Part shown: positions 1 through 7,331 of the stretch, piece after piece
Position numbering within the stretch: the stretch's first letter is position 1
Layout of the letters: each line of letters starts with the position of its first letter
NCBI GenBank assembly: GCA_036504895.1
Contig: DASXUJ010000048.1
Span: forward strand, 38,189-102,188
Length of the DNA: 64,000 nt
Direction of reading: 5' to 3'
Source: Syntrophorhabdaceae bacterium
Lineage (GTDB): Bacteria; Desulfobacterota; Syntrophorhabdia; Syntrophorhabdales; Syntrophorhabdaceae
Notes under the pieces: model-generated
Told to the model about the DNA's origin: nothing
The model's database searches: none
Seen by the model: only the letters and a program-made list of their open reading frames with translations
Position numbers and translations under genes: made by a program

Positions 1-22
1 GAGGGCATTCACTTTAATAATC

Positions 23-53
23 GTTTATAAAGCTCATAACACTGAAAGTCAAG
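23..53. repeat. Direct repeat copy A
   Basis: This 31-base stretch begins GTTTATAAAGCTCA and ends CTGAAAGTCAAG. The same two blocks recur at 2076-2105 in the same orientation, separated by TAACA here and by ACCG there. The copies lie about 2.05 kb apart and bracket three genes. It is not a clear hairpin. Function is unknown. Confidence 0.6.
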
Positions 54-89
54 TATCGAGCCCGGCCCAAGTTTATGGCCTATTTCCCC

Positions 90-1028
90 TCATTCTTTCA
101 GAGGAATATCCTTTTTCAACAGGCTGATTACGTTCGATCCCGCGGCCGGAACGCCCTGGGGAGGTTCCGAGCAGTATTCGTTATACAGGGAGTTAAAATC
201 TTTGTATAGCCGTGTGGCGACTTTTTTCGTCCCGTCGGGACTTATCCTTATTTCGTTCTTTTTGCACAATTGGGCAGCCCTGTAGTACCGGTAGTCCGCC
301 TCTTTGAAAATTGTCAGGAAGGTCTCGGGCGATATCTTCAACGCGTCGAATGTGGTATGGAGCCATTTCAGGTTTTTTCTGCGGATTACCTCTTCAGTGG
401 CGAAGATATCTGCCTGCCGGACCTCGGCCCTTCTCCGTATCCCATCTTTCTCTACCCAATCCTCCTCGTCTTCATAGGTCAGGCAAAGGCTGCTTTCCAG
501 GTGCACATTGACGAAATGGCCTATTTCTTCGACAACCGAATCAAGATGGCGGGAAAGGACCTGGAGAAACAGCCGGCCCGGTTCTGTAAGGGGTTTTCTC
601 AGGGGACCTATCATGGTCCACATGTCCCGTACGGTAACGATTCGGTTCATGGGCGGCTTTGGTGAGGTGCGGGACCAGGATTTGAAATCCGTCTCGGTCA
701 TGGGGTATTCGTCCGCGGGCGGCCAATCGGGATACCACTCAAGGATGAGATTTCCTTTATCGGTGAGACCGACCGAGAGGTGGGCCTTTGGTTTCCGGAT
801 GCCGTCGATCGTCAACACCCGGTCGATGTTCCAGTTTTGTACACCCGCCAGATCATGGACGCGAACGGGCCACCCTGCAATCGAGGCGATGAGGTCCTTT
901 ATCTTCGTGGCATGGGGATAGGGAAGGCCTGCCGGAAAGCTGTCCTTTCCTCCCCTCGCGTTTATTCTTTTCCTCTTTTCGAGGACCTCGAAAATGCCGT
1001 ATACCGGGTTGTGCATCATGGAACCCAT
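90..1028 (-). CDS. Unknown 312-aa protein
   Basis: I do not recognise this protein. It is a soluble-looking 312-aa product without a signal peptide or membrane segment. It is rich in charged residues and Trp (WNIDRV, WYPDWPP, SWSR, MWTM), and the C-terminal third contains basic, helix-like stretches (EVIRRKNLKWLHTTF). The start is supported by AGGAGGAGCTTC immediately before ATG. A plausible promoter (TTGTAT, 17 bp, TATAAC) lies upstream at 1118-1146. The gene is divergent from the small HVA1-like gene at 1257 and sits inside the pair of direct repeats at 23 and 2076. The C-terminal part could bind nucleic acid, but nothing in the sequence proves this. Confidence 0.65.
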   Translation of the reverse strand: MGSMMHNPVYGIFEVLEKRKRINARGGKDSFPAGLPYPHATKIKDLIASIAGWPVRVHDLAGVQNWNIDRVLTIDGIRKPKAHLSVGLTDKGNLILEWYPDWPPADEYPMTETDFKSWSRTSPKPPMNRIVTVRDMWTMIGPLRKPLTEPGRLFLQVLSRHLDSVVEEIGHFVNVHLESSLCLTYEDEEDWVEKDGIRRRAEVRQADIFATEEVIRRKNLKWLHTTFDALKISPETFLTIFKEADYRYYRAAQLCKKNEIRISPDGTKKVATRLYKDFNSLYNEYCSEPPQGVPAAGSNVISLLKKDIPLKE

Positions 1029-1117
1029 GAAGCTCCTCCTTTTTTTCTCGCAGATTCAGGAGTGACGCAGGTTTGGGCTTTGGCACAACCCCGATGGCCG
1101 CGTTACTCCTTCCGCTA

Positions 1118-1146
1118 GTTATAGTTCTTTTATCTATATAATACAA
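1118..1146 (-). promoter_or_regulatory. Putative promoter of the 90-1028 gene
   Basis: Read on the minus strand there is TTGTAT (1146-1141), a 17-bp spacer and TATAAC (1123-1118), about 90 bases before the start codon. On the plus strand the same segment holds TATAAT at 1137-1142, which could serve the divergent gene at 1257, but no good -35 box accompanies it. Confidence 0.4.
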
Positions 1147-1256
1147 ATAAGAAATCCGCACCCTGCTTCATGGAAAGATTATAATTACCCTATGGGTGTC
1201 AGCACCCATTTTCGCCGCACCGCGATAGACGATAAATCAAGGGGATAGGAGCCATC

Positions 1257-1472
1257 ATGACACATAAATTCAAAGTGGGCGACCATGTAGCCTGGAACTC
1301 GGAGGCAGGGCACGCCAGCGGCAGGATCATCAAGGTGCATACGCAAAATGTCGATTACAAAGGTTATACGCATCACGCCGGCGAGAATGATCCCCAGTAT
1401 GAGATCAAGAGCGACAAAACCGACCATATTGCGATGCATAAAGGAGCGGCCTTGAGAAAGATAGACGACTGA
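1257..1472 (+). CDS. HVA1/TUDOR-domain small protein (DUF2945-like)
   Basis: This 71-aa protein matches in pattern the hypervirulence-associated TUDOR-domain family (formerly DUF2945). It starts with a KFKVGDHVAWNSEAG strand-turn block, has GRIIKVHTQ in the middle and ends DHIAMHKGAALRKI. Such proteins are a single small beta-barrel of about 60-75 residues and often lie near stress genes; their molecular role is not established. A GGAG ribosome site precedes the ATG at a normal distance. The protein is complete and cytosolic. It is divergent from the unknown 312-aa gene and convergent with the STAS-like gene at 1498. Confidence 0.8.
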   Translation: MTHKFKVGDHVAWNSEAGHASGRIIKVHTQNVDYKGYTHHAGENDPQYEIKSDKTDHIAMHKGAALRKIDD

Positions 1473-1497
1473 CGGCCGGGATGCCGCATATACCCCG

Positions 1498-1902
1498 CTA
1501 GAGAGGGGTAGGACTCATCTCCTTGATTTCCGAAGGCCAGTTGATCGCATCTTCAAAACTTGTGAAAACCTCATACTGAAATCCCTTCAAGTCGAGACAG
1601 GCTTTAAACTGCATTGCCACCGCCAGCCGCTTTTCTTCATGCGGCACGACGGTCGCGATTTTTCCTTTGAAGAGCGATTTATAACGGGCCATCTCAACGG
1701 CCAACTGTAACATCATTCCAATGCTGTCGTCATCGGCAATCGTTGTTTCCCGCATATCGACAAGAATATTGTGACCTGTATGAAAAGTGGCTGCAGCGGC
1801 AAGCTCGTGAATGATCTCCATCGACCGGTCCAAATCGATATTTCCCGCTTCAGTCTTCCGAATGAAATCCTTCACTTTATATATCTTTACCATGGCAGGC
1901 AT
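1498..1902 (-). CDS. STAS/SpoIIAA-like protein
   Basis: This is a 134-aa protein with the alternating strand/helix pattern of STAS or SpoIIAA-like domains: a short N-terminal strand (MVKIYKVKDF), a helix around EIIHELAAAA, the strand HNILVDMRETTI, then a helix with DDSIGMMLQLAVEMAR, and a closing region QYEVFTSFEDAINW. The IDMRxxx-type strand followed by a small polar residue is where an anti-sigma antagonist would carry its phosphorylatable Ser. Here DDDS is the nearest candidate, so regulation by phosphorylation is only a guess. A GGAGGGAG ribosome site precedes the start. The other possibility is a DUF4180-like or host-type STAS protein. It lies inside the repeat-flanked block. Confidence 0.6.
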   Translation of the reverse strand: MPAMVKIYKVKDFIRKTEAGNIDLDRSMEIIHELAAAATFHTGHNILVDMRETTIADDDSIGMMLQLAVEMARYKSLFKGKIATVVPHEEKRLAVAMQFKACLDLKGFQYEVFTSFEDAINWPSEIKEMSPTPL

Positions 1903-2390
1903 ACCAACTCCCTCCCCTTCGCTTTAACCCCTTCCTCTTCGCTGCTGCCGGTCCCGAGAGGCATAAGAATCCGCCTTGTGAAAGGGCGGAAGTCAGGCCC
2001 TTTCCCCTGTAGCCCCGATGATGGCTCGGAATTGGCGGGCTCCTCAATCCTGCGGGGCACTCGTCTCGATAAATGGTTTATAAAGCTCAACCGCTGAAAG
2101 TCAAGGGTGGGGCAATTGCTTTCCTATCATCCCAATTCCCTGCTCCGGCTTCGCGGATACGTCTTAAAGGGGGTGACAGTACCCCGGCCCTGACGGCCGG
2201 ACCAAACCCCATCCCGGGAAGGGCACGGCTCAAGGGGCCATCATTAGATCACAGATGGAGGCCCGTATAGTATATAATAGGGCATCCCGCAAAGGGGGTC
2301 CGGAATGAATAGCCGGCCCCACGGCATGGACGGGACGGATAATTATCGGCTGCGGCGGATTGCAGCCCTTTGAAGACAGGAGGAAAATGG
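1903..2390 (+). promoter_or_regulatory. Intergenic region with promoter and leader of the dehydrogenase gene
   Basis: This is a 488-base gap without a convincing gene. It contains repeat copy B (2076-2105), a small hairpin CCGGCC-loop-GGCCGG near 2185-2205, and a strong TATAAT -10 box at 2273-2278 without a good -35 box. Transcription from there would give a leader of about 105 bases. The leader holds a 6-bp hairpin (GGCTGC/GCAGCC, about 2349-2368) and then AGGAGG at 2379-2384, the ribosome site of the 2391 gene. Confidence 0.45.
2076..2105. repeat. Direct repeat copy B
   Basis: This is the second copy of the element at 23-53, in the same orientation. It shares GTTTATAAAGCTCA and CTGAAAGTCAAG and differs only in the central few bases. 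It lies in a gap between the STAS-like gene and the dehydrogenase gene. Confidence 0.6.
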
Positions 2391-3572
2391 ATGAAAAACC
2401 CGAGCGCCCGTGACCCCAATCCGACATACCAAAGGCTCCCGGATCGCGGGCGGCCCATAGAGCTTTTCGTGTCTCCTTCTCAATACATTCAGGGGCAGGG
2501 AGTCATCGGCCTCCTCGGAGAGTATCTGTCCCTGTGCGTCTCGGGCTGCGCGGGCGTGCTCATTACCCCGGGGCGGGACCGTGCCCTTGGGGACAGGGTG
2601 GAAAATAGCCTCAGGGCCGCCGGCTTTACCGTAAGAAAGGCTATCTTTCAGGGCGAATCATCCCTGGCGGAGGCGGGAAGGGTCGCCGAATTCTTCGAAG
2701 GTCCCGGTCCCCGAATAGATGTCCTTATCGGCATCGGCGGGGGCAAGTGCCTCGATGCTGCGAGAATGGCGGCCTCGAGGCTCGGCGTGCGGGCCGTTAC
2801 AATCCCCACCACGGCTTCGACCGATGCACCGACATCGGCCCATTCCGTTGTCTACGACGGGAACGGGGTTTTTGCCGATGTCGAATTCAGCTCAACCAAT
2901 CCCTTATTGGTGCTGGTCGATCTCGATGTGGTTGCCGCTGCCCCGACCCGCTTTCTCGTGGCCGGTATGGGGGATGCCTTTTCCACATTCTATGAAGCGC
3001 GCTGCTGCATGGAAAACCAGGAAGCCCGGACCGCACGGGGCGCCAGGCCGACCATGGCGGCCCTGGCTATTGCGCGTCAGTGCCGTGACCTGCTCCTCGA
3101 ATACGGCACCGCGGCCCTGGAAGAGATCGGGAACCGGGAAACGGGCGAGGCCCTCGAACGTATCGTAGAGGCCAATATTCTTCTTAGCGGGCTCGGGTTC
3201 GAGAGCGGCGGCCTTGCGGGGGCGCACGGCGTGGCCCAGGGATTGACCGCCTGCAGGGATTTGCATACAAACTGCCTTCATGGAGAGCTGGTAGCCATCG
3301 GCACGATGACACAATTGATCATGGAAAAACGAATGGACGAGGCGGAGCAGGCCGCCCGCTTCTTTAAGGACGTGGGCCTGCCGTTGCACCTCGCTCAAAT
3401 CGGTTTCGACCCGCTCGAGAGGGGGCCGGAGCTGGACGAGATCGTGAAGCAGAGCCTCAACGTATTCTTCATCCACTACGAGCCGTTTGAAATAAGCCAT
3501 GATTTCCTGAAGGCATCGATTCTCGAGGCGAGCGAGTTCGGAAAGACCATGGGGAAAACCCTGACAAAATAA
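2391..3572 (+). CDS. Iron-type glycerol dehydrogenase-like oxidoreductase (GldA family)
   Basis: This is a 393-aa member of the iron-containing alcohol dehydrogenase superfamily, GldA branch, which oxidises polyols or similar alcohols with NAD. Visible landmarks are the nucleotide-binding GIGGGKCLDAAR, the TTASTDAPTSAHSVVYD block typical of GldA, the metal-region GMGDAFSTFYEA, and the metal histidines in GLAGAHGVAQG and NCLHGELVAIG. Length is slightly above the usual 360-370 aa because of an N-terminal extension. I start at ATG 2391 because AGGAGG lies 6 bases upstream; an in-frame TTG at 2370 lies before that site. The true substrate cannot be read from sequence. The gene appears to stand alone. 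Confidence 0.85.
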   Translation: MKNPSARDPNPTYQRLPDRGRPIELFVSPSQYIQGQGVIGLLGEYLSLCVSGCAGVLITPGRDRALGDRVENSLRAAGFTVRKAIFQGESSLAEAGRVAEFFEGPGPRIDVLIGIGGGKCLDAARMAASRLGVRAVTIPTTASTDAPTSAHSVVYDGNGVFADVEFSSTNPLLVLVDLDVVAAAPTRFLVAGMGDAFSTFYEARCCMENQEARTARGARPTMAALAIARQCRDLLLEYGTAALEEIGNRETGEALERIVEANILLSGLGFESGGLAGAHGVAQGLTACRDLHTNCLHGELVAIGTMTQLIMEKRMDEAEQAARFFKDVGLPLHLAQIGFDPLERGPELDEIVKQSLNVFFIHYEPFEISHDFLKASILEASEFGKTMGKTLTK

Positions 3573-3756
3573 GGGCAGGGGATGCTCCATGGCCGGAGCC
3601 TCACCACGCACGTGAGAAGCTAACCGTTCAAAGCTAAGTTCGACGGCATGGTTATCAAAGATAGGGCGAAGGTCAATCCGATTATTGCACAAGACCCGCA
3701 GCGGAGAAGGTGGATAAAAATAAAAGCCCCGGTGCGGGCAATGAAAGGAGTCCTTT

Positions 3757-4746
3757 ATGAGCGGCGATGGATTGACCGTCGGTTTTTTTGGACCTGAAGA
3801 TGCGGAAGGGGTGGCGAGGCTTTTTACGGAAGTCTATGGAGACGAATATCCGGCGAAGATAGTCTATCACCCCGACCAGCTTGTCGCCGCATTCGAAACA
3901 CGGGAGCAGATACCGATCGTGGTCCGTACTTCCCGAAAGGTGGTCGTGGGGTATAGCTCTCTGTTCCGCGCTGCCCCGGACAAAGGGGTATACGAGAAGG
4001 GGAATGGGGCGGTCTCGCCGGCCTTCCGGAACGCGGGCATTATGAGGATGATCTTCCGCCACGTGAGAGAGACATTGCCCGGCATTCGCGATATCACGGT
4101 GCTTTTCGGGGAGCCGGTCTGCAATCACATCTATATCCAGAAAGCTGCCCTTGCCGAAATACCCTTCATAGAGACGGCCCTCGAGGTCGGCCTCATGCCT
4201 GCCGAGGCATATGAAAAGGAACAGAGCGCACCGGGGCGGGTATCGACGCTCCTCATGTTCATTACCGCGCGCCCGAAGCCGCACGTGGTCCATGTCCCTG
4301 AGATATATGAGGAGTACTTCCAATATATTTACCGCGGCCTCGATGACGGACGGTCATTCTCCCGGTCGGGAGAGGGGCTTCCCGCCTCGGAAACGACCCG
4401 GATCGAGACGGAGATATTTGCCTCCGCCCGGGTTGCCCGCCTGACTGTCCATGCCGCAGGATCGGAATTTGAACGGGCTTTTTCTGCCGAGGAGGAGCGT
4501 ATTCCGGGCGGGCATGGGGAGGTAATCCAGGTGTGGCTGAAATTGTCATGGCCATGGATCGGAAGGGCGGTCGCTCTGTTGAAGGATACGGGCTACTCCT
4601 TTGGCGGCATATTGCCTCAATGGTTCGGTGAGGACGGGCTTCTCATGCAGAAAACCCTCACCCAGCCGGACTGGGAGGCGATTCACCTCTTTTCCGACCG
4701 GGCGAAGCAGATCCTGGAGTTTATCAGGACCGATTGGCAACAATAA
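3757..4746 (+). CDS. GNAT-like acyltransferase-type protein, paralogue 1
   Basis: This 329-aa protein starts like a GNAT acetyltransferase (FGPEDAEGVARLFTEVYGD) followed by strands such as VVVGYSSLFRAAP and a segment FRNAGIMRMIFRHV, where GNAT enzymes bind acyl-CoA. The classical R/Q-x-x-G-x-G/A loop is not clean. The C-terminal half contains QVWLKLSWPWIG, GYSFGGILPQWFG and DGLLMQK. It is clearly homologous along its whole length to the 12147-13166 product and more distantly to residues about 120-435 of the 4882-6189 product. AAGGAG lies 6 bases before the ATG. It stands just upstream of the molybdenum hydroxylase operon but before that operon's promoter. Substrate is unknown. Confidence 0.7.
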   Translation: MSGDGLTVGFFGPEDAEGVARLFTEVYGDEYPAKIVYHPDQLVAAFETREQIPIVVRTSRKVVVGYSSLFRAAPDKGVYEKGNGAVSPAFRNAGIMRMIFRHVRETLPGIRDITVLFGEPVCNHIYIQKAALAEIPFIETALEVGLMPAEAYEKEQSAPGRVSTLLMFITARPKPHVVHVPEIYEEYFQYIYRGLDDGRSFSRSGEGLPASETTRIETEIFASARVARLTVHAAGSEFERAFSAEEERIPGGHGEVIQVWLKLSWPWIGRAVALLKDTGYSFGGILPQWFGEDGLLMQKTLTQPDWEAIHLFSDRAKQILEFIRTDWQQ

Positions 4747-4827
4747 TTTTGCGATACGCCTTTTGGCGGAACGATCCGATCTCCCGGTCCTGCATCCGCG
4801 GGAAAAGGGTCAATAGATTCGGTTTTG

Positions 4828-4856
4828 TTGACGGGTTTCATGCTTCCTGATATAAG
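4828..4856 (+). promoter_or_regulatory. Sigma-70-type promoter of the Mo-hydroxylase operon
   Basis: TTGACG at 4828-4833, a spacer of exactly 17 bp and TATAAG at 4851-4856 make a near-consensus promoter. The predicted transcript starts near 4863, only about 19 bases before the first ATG at 4882. There is no obvious ribosome site for that ATG, so initiation is on a short leader or at the TTG noted for the gene. Confidence 0.65.
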
Positions 4857-4881
4857 TTAGAACCGACCCGTAATCATTACT

Positions 4882-6189
4882 ATGGAGACATCCTTGGAAC
4901 GAGCGCACAGAGAGACTCGCCTTGCCACGCACCTCGACATGACCTACTTCTCTCTCACCATGTCTTTTATCGAGGAATCGGCCGCCGCATTCGGAATGGA
5001 GGCTCAGGATGCGGGGAGGCTGCGGCTCGCGAGCGAGGAGATATTTACGTACCTCGCAGAATATCGGAAAGGCGAGGCCCTTTCAGTGGAGACGGAGGAC
5101 GGCTGTTACTATGTGGGAGTGAAATTCCTCCTCCATGCCGACCCGGACTCTCCGCCTCCTCATCTCCCGGAAAGGGGACCCGGGCCCCTCGAGCCCGGAG
5201 ACGATCTTGCGTCCATGGGCCTCATTATCGCGTCCAGGTTCGTGGACCGTCTTCACATGCTCGAAGACGGCGGAGTGGGTCTCGTGAAAGAAAAAACCTA
5301 TCCCGAGGCAGGTACGTTGGTCAGGACGCCGGTTCCCGCCCTGGCCCGGTTCCATGTGGCCGCGCCCGAAAACGAAGCCCTCAAGCATTTTGTCCGGCAG
5401 GTTGCCGCCTATTATGGGCCTCAATTTTTCCCCGTCGACTTTTGCTTTCCCGGTAAGGTAGTCGATATGGTTGCCCAGGGTCAGTACCGCGTCCTGGTGG
5501 CAACGGGCGGCGGGGCCGAGGTGGCGGGAGGGATAATGTGGCGCACGGAAGGCGCGCGCCTGATTGAGGCCTTCGGTCCCTATCTTTTCGATCAGCCCCC
5601 TCAATACGGCATGTCCGAGGCCCTGGTGGATGGGCTTCTCATGGAGATCGCAAAGACAGAGGCCTTTTGCGTGACCGACATATACCCGACTCCCGAGCTC
5701 CCTCACGGCTATTTCGAATTATTGGGGTCTATCGACCGCATAAAACCTGACGGACTGAGAGAGGCCCGCCTTTTTTATTACCGCCAGCTGAAGGAAGACC
5801 CCGGGCTTAGCGTCTGGGCCCATCCTGACCTCGTATCGTTCCTGGAACAGGAATATGAGCGCCTCTTTCTTGCCCGCCATATCCGCGTCACCACCGGCGG
5901 AGGTGAGGCACGGCCCGCCCATGCCTTTTTTTCTCTCCGCTTCGATCGTGTCCTGAGCTCGGCAATTCTCCGCCTCCTCTGGGACGGCGCCGACGCCCGG
6001 GAGGTCCTCGAAAATCATGTGAAATCATTGAGAGCCGAAGGGTTTTCGGACATTTTTTTTGAAATGGACCTCGCCCATACCCGGGAGGTCGATCTGACCC
6101 CTCTTCTGTTCCGGCAAGGGTTTGCGCCCCGTCTCGTCTTTCCTCACGGGGGTGGTGCGGATATGGTTGCCTTCCAGTACCAGGGGTAA
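4882..6189 (+). CDS. RsbW-like ATPase domain fused to a GNAT-like domain
   Basis: This is a 435-aa fusion. Residues about 1-145 resemble the serine/threonine-kinase-type ATPase of anti-sigma factors (HATPase_c_2): LRLASEEIFTYLAEY aligns with the N-box and MGLIIASRFVDRL with the second nucleotide-contact helix. The N-box Asn is replaced by Tyr57, so catalysis is doubtful. Residues about 160-435 align with the acyltransferase-like proteins at 3757 and 12147; for example QGFAPRLVFPHGGGADMVAF corresponds to GYSFGGILPQWFGEDGLLMQ. The gene is first in the operon behind the 4828 promoter. The start is uncertain: ATG 4882 lacks a ribosome site, whereas TTG 4894 has GGAGA 5 bases before it. A sensor or regulatory role for the pathway is an inference. 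Confidence 0.7.
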   Translation: METSLERAHRETRLATHLDMTYFSLTMSFIEESAAAFGMEAQDAGRLRLASEEIFTYLAEYRKGEALSVETEDGCYYVGVKFLLHADPDSPPPHLPERGPGPLEPGDDLASMGLIIASRFVDRLHMLEDGGVGLVKEKTYPEAGTLVRTPVPALARFHVAAPENEALKHFVRQVAAYYGPQFFPVDFCFPGKVVDMVAQGQYRVLVATGGGAEVAGGIMWRTEGARLIEAFGPYLFDQPPQYGMSEALVDGLLMEIAKTEAFCVTDIYPTPELPHGYFELLGSIDRIKPDGLREARLFYYRQLKEDPGLSVWAHPDLVSFLEQEYERLFLARHIRVTTGGGEARPAHAFFSLRFDRVLSSAILRLLWDGADAREVLENHVKSLRAEGFSDIFFEMDLAHTREVDLTPLLFRQGFAPRLVFPHGGGADMVAFQYQG

Positions 6190-6200
6190 TAATAAAGGCC

Positions 6201-7331
6201 ATGCCCCTTCCTGACCTCGCCTCTCTCGTCCCGGCCCACATAAGGAAATTCGAGCCCTACATCCCCAGCAATCCCGACCGCGTGCTCATGAACCTCTACG
6301 GGTGCGACCACCTGTGGCGGCTTAACAACAATGAGAACCCCTTCGGGCCTCCCCCTTCCGCCCGTGAGGTGATACGGCGGTTCGAGCCGGCGGAGGCGGG
6401 CCTTTACCCGAGCGGCGACTCATACTACCTGCGTCAAAAGCTCGCGGAAAAATACTCGCTCCACCCGGACCAGTTTCTGGTGGGCAACGGCGCAAACGAG
6501 GTAATCGCTTTTGTGATAAAAGCCTTTTGCCGGGAAGGGGACAATATCATTACCGCTGATAAGACCTTTGCCGTCTATGAATGGGTGGCCGCCTTTTCCG
6601 GGTTCCGGGCGCGGCTCACCCCGCTTAAGGACTTCGGCTTCGATGGGGAGGCCATGCTCGGCCAGGTGGACGAACGGACCAAGATACTCTTCGTCTGCAA
6701 TCCCAATAATCCCACGGGAACTTATTGGAGCGAGGAGAAACTGCGCCGGTTTCTCACCCGCACGGAAGGGCGCCGGATTGTAGTGGTGGATGAGGCTTAT
6801 TGCGAATTTGTAGAGGGCCCCGATTTTCCCGACTCCATGAGCCTCCTCAAAGAGTTCCCGAACCTGGTCGTCTTCAGGACTTTTTCGAAAATGTACGGCC
6901 TCGCGGGACTGCGCATAGGGTATCTGGCGGGAAGTCGGGAAGTGGTGGATATTATCAGGCGCACGCGCGTCGTCTATTCGGTGAACAGGCTGGCCCAGGA
7001 TGCTGCCCTGGCCGCCATGGGCGATCACGGGCATATCGAGCGCACTCGCGAGCTGGTGCGGGTGGAAAAAGGGTATCTCACCGCGGAGCTGGCATCCATG
7101 GGTCTCACTACCCAGTCCGGGGAAGGGTGCTTCATCATGGTGAAGCTGCCCATGAGCGATACCCTTGCATACCGCAGGCTCATGAGTCGGGGTGTCATGA
7201 TCCGCAGCATGACGGGGTTCAGGTTCCCCAACTGGATACGGGTAAGCATAGCCCAACATGAGGCCATGGAGGCATTTATCGGGGCCCTGCGCTACATCCT
7301 CGGGGAAAGACCGGGCCATGAAGGTCGATAG
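6201..7331 (+). CDS. HisC-type class I/II aminotransferase
   Basis: This 376-aa protein is a PLP-dependent fold-type I aminotransferase, nearest in pattern to histidinol-phosphate aminotransferase. It has LNNNENPFGPP at the N-terminus, GNGANEVI, CNPNNPTG, VVVDEAYCEF (the Asp and Tyr that hold PLP) and TFSKMYGLAGLRIGY with the Schiff-base lysine, followed by the phosphate-binding Arg region. Length is normal for HisC (350-380). It lies 11 bases after the ATPase fusion and overlaps the hydroxylase large-subunit gene by 14 bases. No other histidine gene is present here, so a role in transamination of a pathway intermediate is at least as likely as histidine synthesis. The ribosome site (AAAGG) is weak. 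Confidence 0.85.
   Translation: MPLPDLASLVPAHIRKFEPYIPSNPDRVLMNLYGCDHLWRLNNNENPFGPPPSAREVIRRFEPAEAGLYPSGDSYYLRQKLAEKYSLHPDQFLVGNGANEVIAFVIKAFCREGDNIITADKTFAVYEWVAAFSGFRARLTPLKDFGFDGEAMLGQVDERTKILFVCNPNNPTGTYWSEEKLRRFLTRTEGRRIVVVDEAYCEFVEGPDFPDSMSLLKEFPNLVVFRTFSKMYGLAGLRIGYLAGSREVVDIIRRTRVVYSVNRLAQDAALAAMGDHGHIERTRELVRVEKGYLTAELASMGLTTQSGEGCFIMVKLPMSDTLAYRRLMSRGVMIRSMTGFRFPNWIRVSIAQHEAMEAFIGALRYILGERPGHEGR

Noticed and set aside
2904..3692. Long minus-strand frame opposite the GldA-like gene
   Set aside because: It mirrors a clearly real gene, has no ribosome site and its product resembles no family.
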